NCBI GenBank assembly: GCA_010094045.1
Contig: ML986579.1
Coordinates: forward strand, 127,015 to 191,014
From: Lojkania enalia
Taxonomy: Eukaryota; Ascomycota; Dothideomycetes; Pleosporales
Length of the DNA stretch: 64,000 nucleotides
Direction of reading: 5' to 3'
Shown here: positions 36,757 through 46,747 of the stretch, piece by piece
Numbering within the stretch: the stretch's first letter is position 1
How the letters are laid out: each line of letters starts with the position of its first letter
The notes under the pieces: generated by a model
Database searches by the model: none
What the model was told of the DNA's origin: nothing
What the model saw: only the letters and a program-made list of their open reading frames with translations
Translations under genes and position numbers: made by a program

Positions 36757-37041
36757 ATGCTCAGATCCGTAATGCCCAGGATTTCGCAAGCAGCGCCGCC
36801 CCGTCAAACACTCCATTCATCCGCGCCAGACCCGTCACTCCACACCGATATTCATCCCCCCCCAACTCACTCCTGCGAGACCGAAATGAAACTATCCAAT
36901 AACGAAGACNNNNNNNNNNACCCGTCACTCCACACCGATATTCATCCCCCCCCCGGCCATCCCAGCGAGACCGAAATGAAACTATCCAATAACGAAGACG
37001 CCGGGGAAACAGCCGGCACCATGCAAATAGCTGTCCAGTAG
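36757..37041 (+). CDS. Small ORF with possible mitochondrial presequence, interrupted by an N gap
   Basis: From the ATG at 36757 the frame reads MLRSVMPRISQAAPPRQTLH, an Arg/Ser/Gln-rich, acid-free start like a mitochondrial targeting peptide. It then runs through one copy of an 80-bp repeat, ten N, a second copy and a short tail (AGETAGTMQIAVQ). Repeat plus gap is 90 nt, so the frame is kept, but the N number is probably arbitrary. With a single repeat unit the product would be about 64 aa. No family is recognised; it may be a small mitochondrial protein or a chance frame. Confidence 0.35.
   Translation: MLRSVMPRISQAAPPRQTLHSSAPDPSLHTDIHPPPTHSCETEMKLSNNEDXXXXPSLHTDIHPPPGHPSETEMKLSNNEDAGETAGTMQIAVQ
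36830..36999 (+). repeat. 80-bp direct repeat flanking a 10-N assembly gap
   Basis: Left copy 36830..36909, N run 36910..36919, right copy 36920..36999. The copies are equal in length and differ at about seven positions, all clustered in the middle (AACTCACTCCTG versus CGGCCATCCCAG) just after a C8-C10 run; both ends match. This could be two units of a tandem array the assembler could not close, or a false join of overlapping contigs. Confidence 0.9.
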
Positions 37042-38084
37042 CCAGATATTCAAATCTTCGGTAAAAACCCAACCTCACACAAGGAAGAAATACTCCCTGA
37101 CTAATAGAAGGAAGATTTGAAACGCGCATGGCTATAAGAGGCAAGTATGTCTTGTCATATGTGTATACAGGAACGAGAAAAGCGCTAGTTGAAAGTCGGC
37201 AGGTATGTCCGGTCCAAGAAATGATGTAGGAATGGAAACGAGAGCTAGGTGAAAACCCTTTTTGTTGACTACGCAAGCTTGAATATTAGTATCTCACTCA
37301 CCCACGTTCTACTACAAGGATAGTGATCTTCATACACTCACTTCTATCGAGTGTCACACGTAAAACACAATCTACAATAAAATCTGTCCCGAATTCCAAA
37401 GATAGCCGTATTACTATAGCTACATCCGCTAGTAGAAGTGTGGTTTGGAAGACAGCTCCTTTTCCTATGTCCTCCGAAAATGCATTTTGCCAGTGCTGTA
37501 ATGCCGCTCTAATGATCGGCTCGATTATCCCCAATTTTCTTGAACATAAAAGAAAGTTTCCTTGAAGAAATCCGTGGTTACCGCGCCCTGGAATAACTTA
37601 TCGAAAACGCCCTTCGCGATGATCTGAAAATAAGAAACTCCAATTTTTGGGTATATGTAGAATGGTAGCGCGAAAATTGACGCGCCTTAATAGTAAAAGA
37701 TATACATTAATGGACGAAAATGCCATTAGTCCCGTTAATAGTCCGTTCAGCCGTAGTCAGCGCCAGACGCCATACGTCATACGCTTTGCAAATTATGGGG
37801 AAAAAAAAAACCAAAAAAAAAAACCAAAAAAAAGCCCCCAGTAATGCATGTTTGAAATCGCAATTAGATGGCATTGAATGGCATGTAATTGGTGTAAGAT
37901 TCGGTTTCCGCTGTATTTGATTGGATATGCAAGAGACCTAAGCCACCGAACAAATCAGCAAGATCCAATGATTAGGCTCTCCGGTTGAATCTATCAATAT
38001 AGAACAATTATATGGGGAGTGCTTCTTCAAACAGCAAGAATATAAGATGTTTAGAGTCAAGGCAATCTAGGGAGGTGCAGCGCC
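37042..38084. other. Intergenic with A-rich microsatellite
   Basis: About 1 kb before the 3' end of the minus-strand gene at 38085. AT-rich, with A10-CC-A11-CC-A9-like sequence near 37801-37833. No supported gene. Confidence 0.5.
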
Positions 38085-39620
38085 TCAACCAGAACCCTTC
38101 CCAAATATCGATAGTGGGCCTCTCTTTTTCTTACCTGGTATCGTCTGCTCAGGTCCCTCCCAAGGCAGCACATCACTCTTACGAATGCGCCCACCCAGTC
38201 CGAGACGTTCGCGGGGAGATCGATACCAGGAAGCGGACATTACCGAGGGTGTTACGGAGGAAGCGAGTGAGGCTGCATCGCTGTTCTGCCGAGACCTCCC
38301 GAGTTCGGGGAGGTTGGTAATGCTATCCTCGCTCACGGAAGCTTCGTAGAGCGTTGGCAATTCCGTCATGCCGGACTTGCTCGTTATAGTTCCTGTCGAC
38401 AAGCGAGAAATGTCTTGAGCATGAATGCTGTCCTGGGAGTCCACAACTGGCGGGAGGCTCTGACTTGACAATGGGCGGCTAAAATTCATCGCCTTCGGCC
38501 GTGGGAAGCTACCACTTGCTGGGGATGGCAATGGCGATTGGGTTGGGGTTATGTGTGCAAGGTAATCAGTCGCTCTAGCAATCCCTTCATCGGCATGGCT
38601 CTCCTCTTCCTCGAGCGATGCAAGGTCATCATCAGACAACTTAAATTCCTGGGCTTCGCCTGCTAAGAAACCTTGGGCAGTAGATGCGTCCCAAAGAACC
38701 GTCCGGATGTTAGCGCCATCATGATTTTCACCTCGTGCCGGTGAACTCGCAGGTGGAGACACAGCACCTGATGTCGACAGTTGCGGACCGTCGCTTGAGC
38801 CGGGCAGCATGCCGTTGGCATCTGGATTGTCCGGGAAGAAGTACGTGATTTCGGGAAGTGAAGTGGTCGACGGTGAAGTTGTCGATTTTGCCGGGCTTGA
38901 GACCGTGGGACCAGAGTCTCTACGTTGATAGCTAGGACTTAGAGGAATACTAGCGGTTGAGCTAGACGGAGAAGCGATACTATTTGGCGGGTTGCGGGTG
39001 CCATCTGAAGCGAGTGAAAGCAAAGAGACATCTGGGACACCAGTAAACCCGGAGCTGGTTGTCGAAAAGGTACTGTCTCTTTTTTTGCTAGACTTGACTG
39101 AATCCTTGGGTTTAGCAGATTCAGGAAGCCCGTCCCATTTTGAGTTTACTTTGGGGACTGTGGGGGGCAGCTTTGCGGCGGAGACGCCAGGTAGGCCGAC
39201 GGGAACAGGTCCGCCCTTCTTTTCAGCAGCTTGCTTGCGCTGCTGTTCCGCGAACTGTTCCAATGCCAATTGCGAAGGTTCCTTTAGAGACAGGAACCCG
39301 AGGACTGCCCCGGCCTTCTTCTTTTTTGGGTCTTTGACGGACGCATTTGCCGAACCGCTGGAAGCCAGGCTCCGTGACGTAACGCTTGGGGCGTCGGCGG
39401 AAGAACGCGAGGTGGAGCTGGGCGTCGAGAGACGGCGCTCCGTGTTAAGAGCGCCCATTGATGGATTTTCTGATGCTGAAGTGTTTGTTGACGACAGCGA
39501 CAACTGGTCAGGCGGCAGAGGGTTCCTGTACGCTAGTTTCGGCATTCGAAGTGGAGGAGCAGCAGTAGGAGGAGGGCCAGCAGGGCGAGTTGCCAGTTCT
39601 GCGGTGGGGGCCATGGCCAT
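38085..39620 (-). CDS. Conserved Ser/Pro-rich fungal protein (511 aa)
   Basis: Single-exon frame from MAMAPTAELATRPAG; a second ATG two codons on is equally possible. Long stretches are Ser/Thr/Pro-rich and likely disordered. More ordered islands are a basic segment with VLGFLSLKEPSQLALEQFAEQQRKQ around residues 104-130, TVLWDASTAQGFLAGEAQEFKLSDDDLASLEEE near 310-345, and the C-terminus SWYRSPRERLGLGGRIRKSDVLPWE. The last motif is one I recall from mould proteins without assigned function. No signal peptide, membrane helix or catalytic motif is seen. It is divergent from the gene at 40897 over 1.3 kb. Probably a scaffold or signalling protein, but this is only inferred from composition. Confidence 0.75.
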   Translation of the reverse strand: MAMAPTAELATRPAGPPPTAAPPLRMPKLAYRNPLPPDQLSLSSTNTSASENPSMGALNTERRLSTPSSTSRSSADAPSVTSRSLASSGSANASVKDPKKKKAGAVLGFLSLKEPSQLALEQFAEQQRKQAAEKKGGPVPVGLPGVSAAKLPPTVPKVNSKWDGLPESAKPKDSVKSSKKRDSTFSTTSSGFTGVPDVSLLSLASDGTRNPPNSIASPSSSTASIPLSPSYQRRDSGPTVSSPAKSTTSPSTTSLPEITYFFPDNPDANGMLPGSSDGPQLSTSGAVSPPASSPARGENHDGANIRTVLWDASTAQGFLAGEAQEFKLSDDDLASLEEEESHADEGIARATDYLAHITPTQSPLPSPASGSFPRPKAMNFSRPLSSQSLPPVVDSQDSIHAQDISRLSTGTITSKSGMTELPTLYEASVSEDSITNLPELGRSRQNSDAASLASSVTPSVMSASWYRSPRERLGLGGRIRKSDVLPWEGPEQTIPGKKKRGPLSIFGKGSG

Positions 39621-40896
39621 TCACACGCGAAGCAAACGGCGATGATCTCTCTCAATAGTCCGACCGTTGCGGTCAAGAGCAAGCGCTAGCGGCCGCGCCA
39701 GGTGAAGGCGGCAAAGGCACTATGGCAATGGCGCAGAGCACTTGGCCAGCCGTACGCAAGGCTCAAAGAGGGTGAGACGAAGAACAAGATGAGTACAGGA
39801 GAGGTACAAGTCGAGGGGAAGCGACGATGGTGAAAGGTGAAGAAGCCCAGGGCCAGAGCAGGGCACACCTCACTAAGAGCCCTACAGCGCCCTGGGCTGG
39901 CCGTAGATGCGGCGCGGGCGCCATTTGACAGCGGAGGCCCAGGGAGAGGGAGGAAAAAAAATAAAAAAAAGAAGTGAGGAGATTGGAACTGGAGGCCCGT
40001 ATGTCGACCGGCCCAATGAGGCAGGCGAAGCAGCAATTCCCAGCACATGGTACCCACGGTGGGAGCAGCCAGCAGCCAGAATCCCATGGCAAGCCGCTCG
40101 CCATCTGGAGGCGGCTTGTGGCGTCCACAGCCATCCGCTGCCCACCTATTGGCTGCTGCTCCTCATAATACACGGCACCACTGGGCCCGGCTGGGAAGAA
40201 CGAGGTGCTAGCAGAGATCGATGGTTGCCAGGGTCATGCTGGAGAGAGCCATGCTAGACAGCATGCCCCGTGGTAGAAAGGGCCCGCGGCGCCAGGAAGC
40301 GGTGGTGACTGTCCTGTACATTGCATAGCAGCAGGAAAGCTGTCGCGATCGCGCCAAAAGGCGTTGACAGGAGGCCGGCTGTCTCTGCCGTGCGAGGAAA
40401 GCCGTCGCGATGGCAGTGGTGTTGACAGTGTCTGATAGCCCTGTCGTCTCTGCCGCGCACGGGCGCTGCATGCGCAAGGCTCCCAATCCAGATGAGATTG
40501 GCGATGCCGACCCGGAGAAATTGGCAAAGATAGCCCTGTTCCTACAAAGGTAAACTCTACGTACGCCACCGGTTCGTCCCAACACTCCCACACATCCCCC
40601 CGACAGCTGGGCGGGCGTCTATCCGATTGTTCGAGTCTGGAGCCCAGCCGCCGACACTCCGAACAGCGCACACCCGCTCGTTTCCTGCCGCAGCGCTGCC
40701 CAGTCGGCGAGTTCAGCAGCGCCACAGGCTCGCATTCATTTGTGGCTGCCTCTCGCCCGCCCAACGGAACCTTGGACGCCTCGGATACCCGGGCCCACCC
40801 TCTCTGGTGGCCGTGCTGACCTGGGACGGCCGACGGCGCCCGGAACTGCGTCTGCTCGACCTCCATCCTGGACGTCGACGTATCTCAGTCGCCGCC
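39621..40896. promoter_or_regulatory. Divergent promoter region with a 62-bp imperfect duplication
   Basis: A 1.28-kb GC-rich spacer between two start codons. Overlapping frames on both strands are chance. It contains an imperfect tandem copy at 40334-40457 and an A-rich patch near 39954-39969. The plus-strand frame runs open upstream of 40897, but the chosen ATG has the gccgccATG context. Confidence 0.4.
40334..40457 (+). repeat. Imperfect 62-bp tandem duplication
   Basis: Both units open with GGAAAGCYGTCGCGATSGC, carry GTTGACAG in the middle and end in GTCTCTGCCGYGC. Unit 1 starts at 40334 and unit 2 at 40396. The middle parts have drifted, so the duplication is not recent. Confidence 0.75.
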
Positions 40897-41718
40897 ATGC
40901 CAGCGCTCACGATACCCTCTCCCACAGACACGGGACCCGCCTCGCCCGCAGACACGTCCTCACACAGCGACCGCAGCGACCGGAAGCGCTCTGAGTCGGG
41001 CTCTCCAGGCCGCCCGCCCGTCTCGCCCCTCACCCCCACAGACTCCGTTGCACACCTGGTTCCCCTCGAGCCCGCCGAGCCGCGCACACATGTGGCCCCC
41101 CCGCAAGTCGCAGCCTTCAGACAGCAGCCGCCTGCCGTGTCTATTTCAGAGAGCGAGAATCCTGATGCGATAGCCCTGCGATCCGCCATTTCGCTGCTAC
41201 AGCTACAGAGAGAGAAGAGCAAGCGCGACCTGAAGACCCTCGAGGAGCTGAAGTCGGCTGCCGTGTCCGATCCGCAAGCCTTTGTCCGGTCCCTCCGGGC
41301 GCAGCAGGCGCAAAAATCCCAGTCAAGTCCTGACCCTCTTGCACCTACGCTCTCCGATATATCTAGCAAAGTGCTGGAAGCCGACGGCGAGCATCATAAT
41401 GGAGCCGGGCGTAAGGATTCCGCTGCCATAGATACGCCTGCTCCGGATGCAGGTTCATCGACAAAGTTCTCCAACATACCTCAGCCGCAAAACATAATCC
41501 GATGTCCACCCGTAAACTGGGCAAAATACCACATAGTTGCGGAGCCGTTGGATAAGATGCATGAGGAACAGAGACAATATCCGGGTGCGACCGAACCTCC
41601 TCGGACAGCACAGGGCATGAGAGCCCCGCCACACGCAGTTGCAGCGCCGTACTCGCCCTTCACAGATGGTGCTGTAGATACACAGTCACGGCGCGGCTCG
41701 AAGAAAGCTCCGTTATGA
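40897..41718 (+). CDS. Conserved fungal protein (273 aa), unknown function
   Basis: Single exon with start MPALTIPSPTDTGP in strong context. The first 85 residues are Ser/Pro-rich. A helical, charged segment follows (AIALRSAISLLQLQREKSKRDLKTLEELKSAAVSDPQAFV, about residues 93-132). The most conserved-looking part is near residues 200-228, with NIIRCPPVNWAKYHIVAEPLDKMHEEQR, which I recall from mould proteins without a named function. No targeting signal or membrane segment is seen. The helix-plus-WAKYH layout suggests a subunit of a nuclear complex, but this is a guess. Confidence 0.75.
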   Translation: MPALTIPSPTDTGPASPADTSSHSDRSDRKRSESGSPGRPPVSPLTPTDSVAHLVPLEPAEPRTHVAPPQVAAFRQQPPAVSISESENPDAIALRSAISLLQLQREKSKRDLKTLEELKSAAVSDPQAFVRSLRAQQAQKSQSSPDPLAPTLSDISSKVLEADGEHHNGAGRKDSAAIDTPAPDAGSSTKFSNIPQPQNIIRCPPVNWAKYHIVAEPLDKMHEEQRQYPGATEPPRTAQGMRAPPHAVAAPYSPFTDGAVDTQSRRGSKKAPL

Positions 41719-42764
41719 AATGTCTTTTCCGGATGTGGCTTCATTTTCAAAAACAACCCTTTTAATATGTGGCAACTATTAGATTTGACAGGCCGCGTTG
41801 TCTGTCTGCAGCGGGAGGAGCGGACTAGGGAATTATAGTGTTTCCCACCCCAACAGAAAGAGAGCACCGGCTGCTCTGTGTTACGATTTGCACGACGGAT
41901 GATAGACGACTAAGGTAGACACTCCCGGCAAATGAAGCCCGGTCATTATACAAATAGAAATATTTTTTCGTATAAGTGCCCAAAAAAGAAAAAAAAAAAA
42001 AAACGTCTGTTCCAGTGCCCTTATCTCTGCTTCGTTAACTTCTCCAGCACGAACAAACTATTATTGCAATCTCATGATGTTCGGGGCTCCGAGAAGGGCA
42101 GGGAGAGTTTTATGTTGCGCGTCTTATTGAGAAGTCTCCACTTGGCCCCGCTGTTAACTCGTCGACATCTCCAGAAGGTCAGGACACACACACGCCTTAG
42201 AGGGTGGCGCAGCACGGCTCCCGCCTACTGGCGATTTTTCCGTCTCGGACAGCCGCGAAGCCGCCGAGAGAGACACGCAAGCGAGCCAGCCCATCGCCGT
42301 CGCTACTGGCCTGTGCGCTGGTCCTGGCCGCGTATGACGTCTGCAGCCTCTCGACTACGGTTGCGGGCACCGCTTCATTGGACGACAAACCAGCAATTCA
42401 AGGCCCTTGACCTTGCACCAGGGCCTCAACACAGAGACGCCGCGTGCAGATCGCTCATATTCTTGATTTCAAGAATAGATGGAGGCTGGGCACCTGGGCT
42501 GGTGCTGGGTACGTGACGTGGTTTGTGTGACGTGAAGGGATGCATTCCTATGAGGCACATTACATATAACTAACCGCTGGGCCTGGTTGCCTTGTAATTA
42601 GGTGACTTGGCTTGATATTCTGTAGCTTTGGCTCCAACAATCGCTTTTCCTTTGTGCTACCTCTTTGTCTTCTTTTAGCTTTATTAACATCTACCATCTG
42701 CAACCTATAGTCCGCGAACGCTAAGGACACAATAACAACAACAAGATCGCCATTATCACAAGAT
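41719..42764. other. Intergenic, upstream of Sur7-like gene
   Basis: About 1 kb. Contains an A15 run at 41989-42003 in the 3' flank of the preceding gene, and GC-rich frames around 42200-42500 that overlap on both strands and are treated as chance. Confidence 0.5.
41989..42003 (+). repeat. Poly-A run, 15 nt
   Basis: Uninterrupted A run 271 bp after the stop at 41718. Confidence 0.85.
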
Positions 42765-43746
42765 ATGCGCCCAACAGCCGTCATACCAGCACTATGTTGC
42801 GCAGTAGCCCTGGTGCTCTCTTTCCTGTGCCTCTTCGCGGGTCATAAGAAGGGCTTCATGGAAGACTATCATATGCTGACAGTACGTCGATTAATCCCCC
42901 TTCTTTCTCCAATATATCATACACAATTTAAACATATATAACTGACAAAATCCCACTCAGCTTAACACCTCGCAACTCGGCACAAACCTCCTCAACTCTT
43001 CCATATTAGATAGCCTGCCGCTACCAGACGACGTGCGCAACGTTTTCGACACCGTGCAAGACCAGTTCGGCGACGAGGTCAACGATGTGGTACTGCAGGT
43101 CGCGGACAGCCTAGGCGTGGCCGACTTCTACAGCGCGCACCTGCTAGACTACTGCTGGGGCGACTACGTGCCCACGCCGCTGCCCAACGCGACCGTATCC
43201 TCGGACGCGATCCACAAGAACTTAACGGCGTGCTCGCCGGCCAAGGCCATGTTCTACTTCAACCCGAACGAGATCATCGAGCGGACGCTCAACGAGAGCG
43301 GCGTGGACGTCACGCTCGACGATCTGCAATGGCCCGATGACATCCAGACGGGCATCGACGCCCTGCGCATCATCCAGCGCACAGCTTTTGTCCTATACTG
43401 CATCGCCATCGCCCTCATTGGCATCTCGCTGCTCGTTTCCGCTGCGGCACTCTTCACTTCGGGCCGCCTATCCGCCTGCCTCAATGTCATGGTATCGGTC
43501 CTCGCTTTCCTGGCCATCGGCCTTGCTAGCGCACTCGTCACGGCCGTCATCGTCAAAGGCGGCGACCTGATCAACGAGTACGGTGACGAGATCGGTCTTG
43601 AGGCGCACAAGGGCAGCAAGTTCATGGCCATTACTTGGGGCGCCACGGCCGCCATGCTCGTCGCGCTGGTTGACTGGTGCCTCGAGACGTGCATCGGGCA
43701 CCGTAGGAGGAAGCATGCGTACAGCGGCGTGCCCAAGCATGGGTGA
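42765..43746 (+). CDS. Sur7/PalI family membrane protein (300 aa)
   Basis: Exons 42765..42881 and 42961..43746; 79-bp phase-0 intron. An N-terminal membrane helix (about residues 5-27) is followed by an extracellular loop of about 145 residues. The loop has a short Cys motif (LLDYCWGDY) and Asn-linked sites (NAT, NLT, NES). Then come three more helices, around 167-190, 195-218 and 240-262, and a basic cytosolic tail (GHRRRKHAY). This four-helix plan is that of Sur7 (eisosome-linked, wall and membrane organisation) and PalI (ambient pH sensing). The protein is short and lacks a long cytosolic tail, which favours a Sur7-like role, but the subfamily is not certain. Confidence 0.82.
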
Positions 43747-43804
43747 GCGCTAGATAGCGAACAGATAACACACCAGGTGAAAATTTTTCTTAAGGTCTTT
43801 TTTT

Positions 43805-43842
<38 letters not shown>

Positions 43843-44607
43843 TACGTTGCCATATAGTAGATGTACGTTTTGGGTTATGGATGCTACGAGCAAATGTCTC
43901 TCCTTTTGGATTTGTATTGTATTATACCCACTGTGTGTGACTCCTAACTGTATGGACGGCTGCATTATCTATATCTGATAGCATAGTCTGAAACCCGTAA
44001 TTTCTATTCCCATCCCTTTAGACCTCTTAGACTTTGTGGGCAACAGCGTGAGCCTGATACTGTGATATTGGAAAGCAATTATCGACTCTGCAGACAGACA
44101 AACAAATAAGCAAATAAATAGACGAAGCGAGGAATAACCCCCGCTTCAATTGCTGCTTCCCAAGCTCTTAGTTCTATCCTGCTAGCACCATCGGCTCACG
44201 TATGAGTTTCGCCTCGTTAGTGCTACAATCTCGTATCGTAGACGCGTAATCATGAAGGCCTTCAAAAAGTCACAGCACGAAATAGGCAAAAATAAGAATA
44301 TTTTCACGGGTATCAAGTAGCCTCCCTCCCTCCTTCATGTCATAGGGTCAGAAAGCTCCGTCCATCTCGTGTCCTCCTCCCTACCAAGCAAGCCCAGAAA
44401 AACAAGGAAATCATAACGAATCAGGCCTTACCCCCAAAACACCCATTGTATCCAGACTAATCAAGTGAGTACACAAAGCTGGCGAATCAATCATGTCGGT
44501 CTATTCCAGAAGTGTCTAAAAGGGCGCCTTGATCGAAAGCTCCATGATCGGGTCTGGGCCTGGGCCAGAGGATAAAAATCTGCATTGGGTGACGATACAT
44601 TGCGAGC
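43747..44607. other. Convergent 3' region with a T35 run
   Basis: Between the 3' ends of the Sur7-like gene (+) and the penta-EF-hand gene (-). Starts with a very long T tract and is AT-rich after it. No gene supported. Confidence 0.5.
43807..43841 (+). repeat. Poly-T run, 35 nt
   Basis: Uninterrupted T run 61 bp after the Sur7-like stop codon, the longest homopolymer in the window. Confidence 0.95.
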
Positions 44608-45897
44608 TTATCGCTGCCGGATAATTTCTAATAGAGCCCGGTATCAGTCTCGGCTGATATCGAGTTGAAGAGAAAGAGGGATTGCGCACCTGTTAGAAAC
44701 TCCTCGCTTTAGGCAGAGTTAGCTACGTTTTTCTAATGGTAATACTCTGAAGTAGAACTTGTCTTTGGACTTACAAGCTGAGAGTGATGTACCCATCTCT
44801 GTCCTCATCATACTTCTTGAACACGTCTGTCATCCGCTTAAGACTGATACATGCTTGCACGAACAGATCGAAGCTGATAGCATTCTCGCCCCGGCGGTCG
44901 TACGTCCGATACAGTAGAGTCACAAACTGTGATGACAAGCGATACCCAAAAGCGACGAGTGCCTCGCTGAACTCCTGGTATGAAATAGCCCCGGAACGAT
45001 CAACGTCAAAGCGATCGAAGAGGCGACGCCAAGCGGACAAAAATCCCCAAAGTCCACTAGAGCTCTGTCAATACCTGGAGAATCTCTGAGCTAGACGGGG
45101 ACTCACCAGAATTCGTCAAAATTGATCGAGCCGGAACGGTCGGTGTCAAACATTCTGTTTTCGATCAGCTCGGATCAAAACACTCATGTCGTAGTTGACA
45201 AACCTGATCATCATACGCACGGTATGGGGGTCAAATGGGGACCAATCGCCATTGACGAGAGCAGTCCGCAACTCTGCTTCGGTCAAAGCACCGCTTCCTG
45301 AGCAATTTTTTCAGCCTTGCCCACATATTAGTCACTAAAGAGATGCCGTACCATCTTTGTCGACGGCCCCAAACAACTTCCACAATGCTTCCCTGTCATT
45401 TTCATCCCTAGGCGGGGCGGGAGTTGGCGGCGGTCGATGGTGGGTTGCAAGGGGGGGCCGTCCATGATAGCCCTGGGGCGGCGGGCCACTTCCATAACTT
45501 TGGGGTGGGGGAGAGCCGTAGCCATCAAATCGCGGATCGCGGTCATAGCGAGGACTGTACTGCTGGCGGCTCTCGTAGCGCGGGTCATTGTACGCGCCTG
45601 GCGGCGGCCTGCTGTCATAACCGCCGCCTCTGCCTGCGCCGTAGCGGTCGTCGCCTGGCCGCAACTCCTGTCTGCCGCTAGGCACAGGTGGGGGAGGTTT
45701 GTTGTAGTCGGGACGCGCTGACGAGGTTCGAGGAGGCCGTGGGGCAGAAGACTGGTTCTGGGACATTAGTGCAGCCGCCTGTTGACGGTCAATGTCTTGA
45801 TCGAGCGAGGGACACGGCGCTGGGGCCGGAAACAGACCTGTTCGGGCTCTGCGTGGGCTGGGAGCCTGTCGGGGTTGAAGCCTTTGTTGTAGGCCAT
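44608..45897 (-). CDS. Penta-EF-hand calcium-binding protein (315 aa)
   Basis: Calcium sensor of the ALG-2/peflin group (yeast Pef1), which acts with membrane-trafficking and ESCRT partners. Exons 45897..45838, 45778..45352, 45297..45204, 45154..45107, 45056..44775, 44706..44690, 44627..44608. The N-terminal half is rich in Pro, Gly, Tyr and Arg, as in peflin. Five EF-hands follow: VDKDGSGALTEAEL, FDTDRSGSINFDEF, FDVDRSGAISYQEF, the degenerate YDRRGENAISFDLF and YDEDRDGYITLSFEEF. The end is LTEIIRQR. Exons of 17 and 20 nt close the reading frame. The 5' exon (MAYNKGFNPDRLPAHAEPEQ) joins in phase through a 59-bp intron with a weak GTCTGT donor; otherwise the start is the ATG at 45766, giving 291 aa. 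Confidence 0.87.
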
Positions 45898-46747
45898 GGC
45901 GGGATTCTCAAGAGCGCGTCGATAACGAAAGTGAAAGCGGCAAAGAGAATCAGGTACGGGGTCGACTGGGCATATGAATGTTGGAGGTGGTCGTCGAGTT
46001 GGCAAGCTTGGGTGAGGCTCCCGCAGCTGACCCGGCCTTATTGCGGCTGATGACTTGAAAGCCTGGCGCGGGGCTTAGCTTGGGCTACGGCTTGAACGGC
46101 ATCGTGACGCCCCACCGGCTGGGCGCCCACTGCAGCCCTGAGCCATCCAGTGACAACAATCATTACGCACCGCTCTCTGCGAACCAGCTACGTAGTCAGA
46201 AACGCAAGAGGGCTCTCGATGCTCATACTACTGTGTCTCAGCGCAGTACATATTAGGTTGACCGACGATTGGAGATTTCCAATACAAATAGACCGTCTTT
46301 CGCAAATGACCATTCAAATATCTACAGATTTAAAGGTACCCAACCCATGCAGTCGTCAGCATAACGCCCATGTCCCAATCGACTCCCCAATCCGGCTTCA
46401 CAAGATACCAAATAATCCAGCAAAAGAATATAAAGTGCAGTGGCGAGAAAACAAAATGGGTGTACTGCGCAAATGACACAATTCCTCCCCCAGGATCCAT
46501 AGGAAGCGAAAGGTCCAATGGGTATCCAAACCAACTCCAGATCCTAAAACTCCAGATTTCCAAAGTAAATCGACAACAATACGACAAGGCAATATCCAAA
46601 AGTAAATGTGAAGAGTAATATCCAAGCTAGAATACAAGCAAGTTTCGAACTTTTTGAAGATATACGCGCCAGAATGATTGGTGCTGAACTAGGCAGCTTC
46701 ATCGTGATGTTTCCTGAAACCGCGGTCGATAACTAGGGATACAATGC
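45898..46747. other. Intergenic, 3' of rlmA and upstream of the penta-EF-hand gene
   Basis: About 850 bp between two minus-strand genes. AT-rich near the rlmA end, GC-rich near the start of the calcium-binding gene. No other feature seen. Confidence 0.5.

Noticed and set aside
38992..39645. 217-codon plus-strand frame
   Set aside because: Antisense to the 511-aa Ser/Pro-rich protein; typical shadow frame.
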